Origin: Desulfolithobacter dissulfuricans
GTDB taxonomy: Bacteria > Desulfobacterota > Desulfobulbia > Desulfobulbales > Desulfobulbaceae
Assembly: GCF_025998535.1 (NCBI RefSeq)
Contig: NZ_AP024233.1
Span: 186,001 to 250,000 of the forward strand
Reading direction: 5' to 3'
Length of the DNA: 64,000 nt
A program made the translations under genes and the position numbers. Shown one piece after another: positions 63,976 to 64,000 of this stretch. How positions within the stretch are numbered: position 1 is the stretch's first letter; each line of letters begins with the position of its first letter. Below the pieces are notes generated by a model. The model was not told the DNA's origin and ran no database searches. It was given only the letters and a program-made list of their open reading frames with translations.

Positions 63976-64000
63976 CTATGGCAGGACCTCGATGGCCCTG
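63976..64000 (-). CDS. C-terminal end of an unseen minus-strand gene (partial)
   Basis: The last seven codons before a TAG at 63976-63978 read RAIEVLP. The frame is open to the window edge. Too short to identify; the IEVLP end recalls several secreted proteins of the same DUF11-like class as the neighbour, but this is weak. Confidence 0.25.

Overview
The window looks like one contiguous piece of a GC-rich (roughly 60% by eye) Gram-negative anaerobe, most likely a Desulfobacterota (sulfate-reducing or sulfur-disproportionating, Desulfobulbales-like) chromosome. The hints are a CO dehydrogenase with a CooA-type regulator, a chemoreceptor-hemerythrin fusion, a COG3635-type enzyme beside homoserine dehydrogenase, a CobA-HemD fusion, lipoproteins and porins. 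The genus assignment is inference only. Most of the window is ordinary housekeeping and metabolic chromosome.

Layout. 1-9.9 kb: queuosine genes (queC 5' end, queE), a GlcD-type FAD oxidase, an MCP-hemerythrin chemoreceptor, ddl, serS, tatC, a DUF523 protein, ftsB and an FmdB zinc ribbon. 10-15.8 kb: a divergent uracil-DNA-glycosylase-fold protein, then a tightly packed five-gene minus-strand operon made of a very unusual ABC exporter, a cAMP-type binding protein, a secreted protein, an unknown protein and a PqqD-like protein. 16-21.1 kb: uracil salvage (upp-uraA) and the three-subunit proton-translocating transhydrogenase. 21.2-23.9 kb: cooS with an upstream palindrome placed for activation by the adjacent CooA-like regulator. 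24-34.2 kb: a minus-strand operon of an FtsX permease, an ABC ATPase, a giant M28-peptidase/FtsX fusion and two large multi-pass membrane proteins; I do not know its function. 34.2-42.7 kb: a translationally coupled glycosyltransferase/deacetylase cluster, a YibQ-like lipoprotein, a polyprenyl synthetase, DinG and a HEAT protein. 43-53.4 kb: a hybrid sensor kinase, an EmrB-like transporter, a porin, an FG-GAP secreted protein, two small envelope proteins, and an acyltransferase-glycosyltransferase pair. 53.4-56.4 kb: tetrapyrrole genes hemC and cobA-hemD followed by a cereblon-like CULT-domain protein. 56.7-61.2 kb: adk, hom, the COG3635 enzyme, a thioesterase and initiator tRNA. 61.2-63.3 kb: a group IIC intron inserted into the T-tract of the tRNA terminator. 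The right end holds a structured palindromic element and a small secreted protein.

Repeats. Four kinds of small repeated or palindromic DNA occur: a two-copy mini-ORF cassette (7.6 kb and 42.7-43.1 kb), a two-copy ~155-bp inverted-repeat element (49.9 and 57.8 kb), two CACGAAGAACACGAAG hairpins flanking adk, and a branched 108-bp palindrome at 63.4 kb.

Sequence quality. Eight frameshifts in four genes (upp, the 25.9-28.0 kb membrane protein, the M28/FtsX fusion, the EmrB-like transporter) are each explained by one missing G/C in a short homopolymer. This pattern points to consensus errors rather than gene decay. No CRISPR array, prophage or rRNA was seen.
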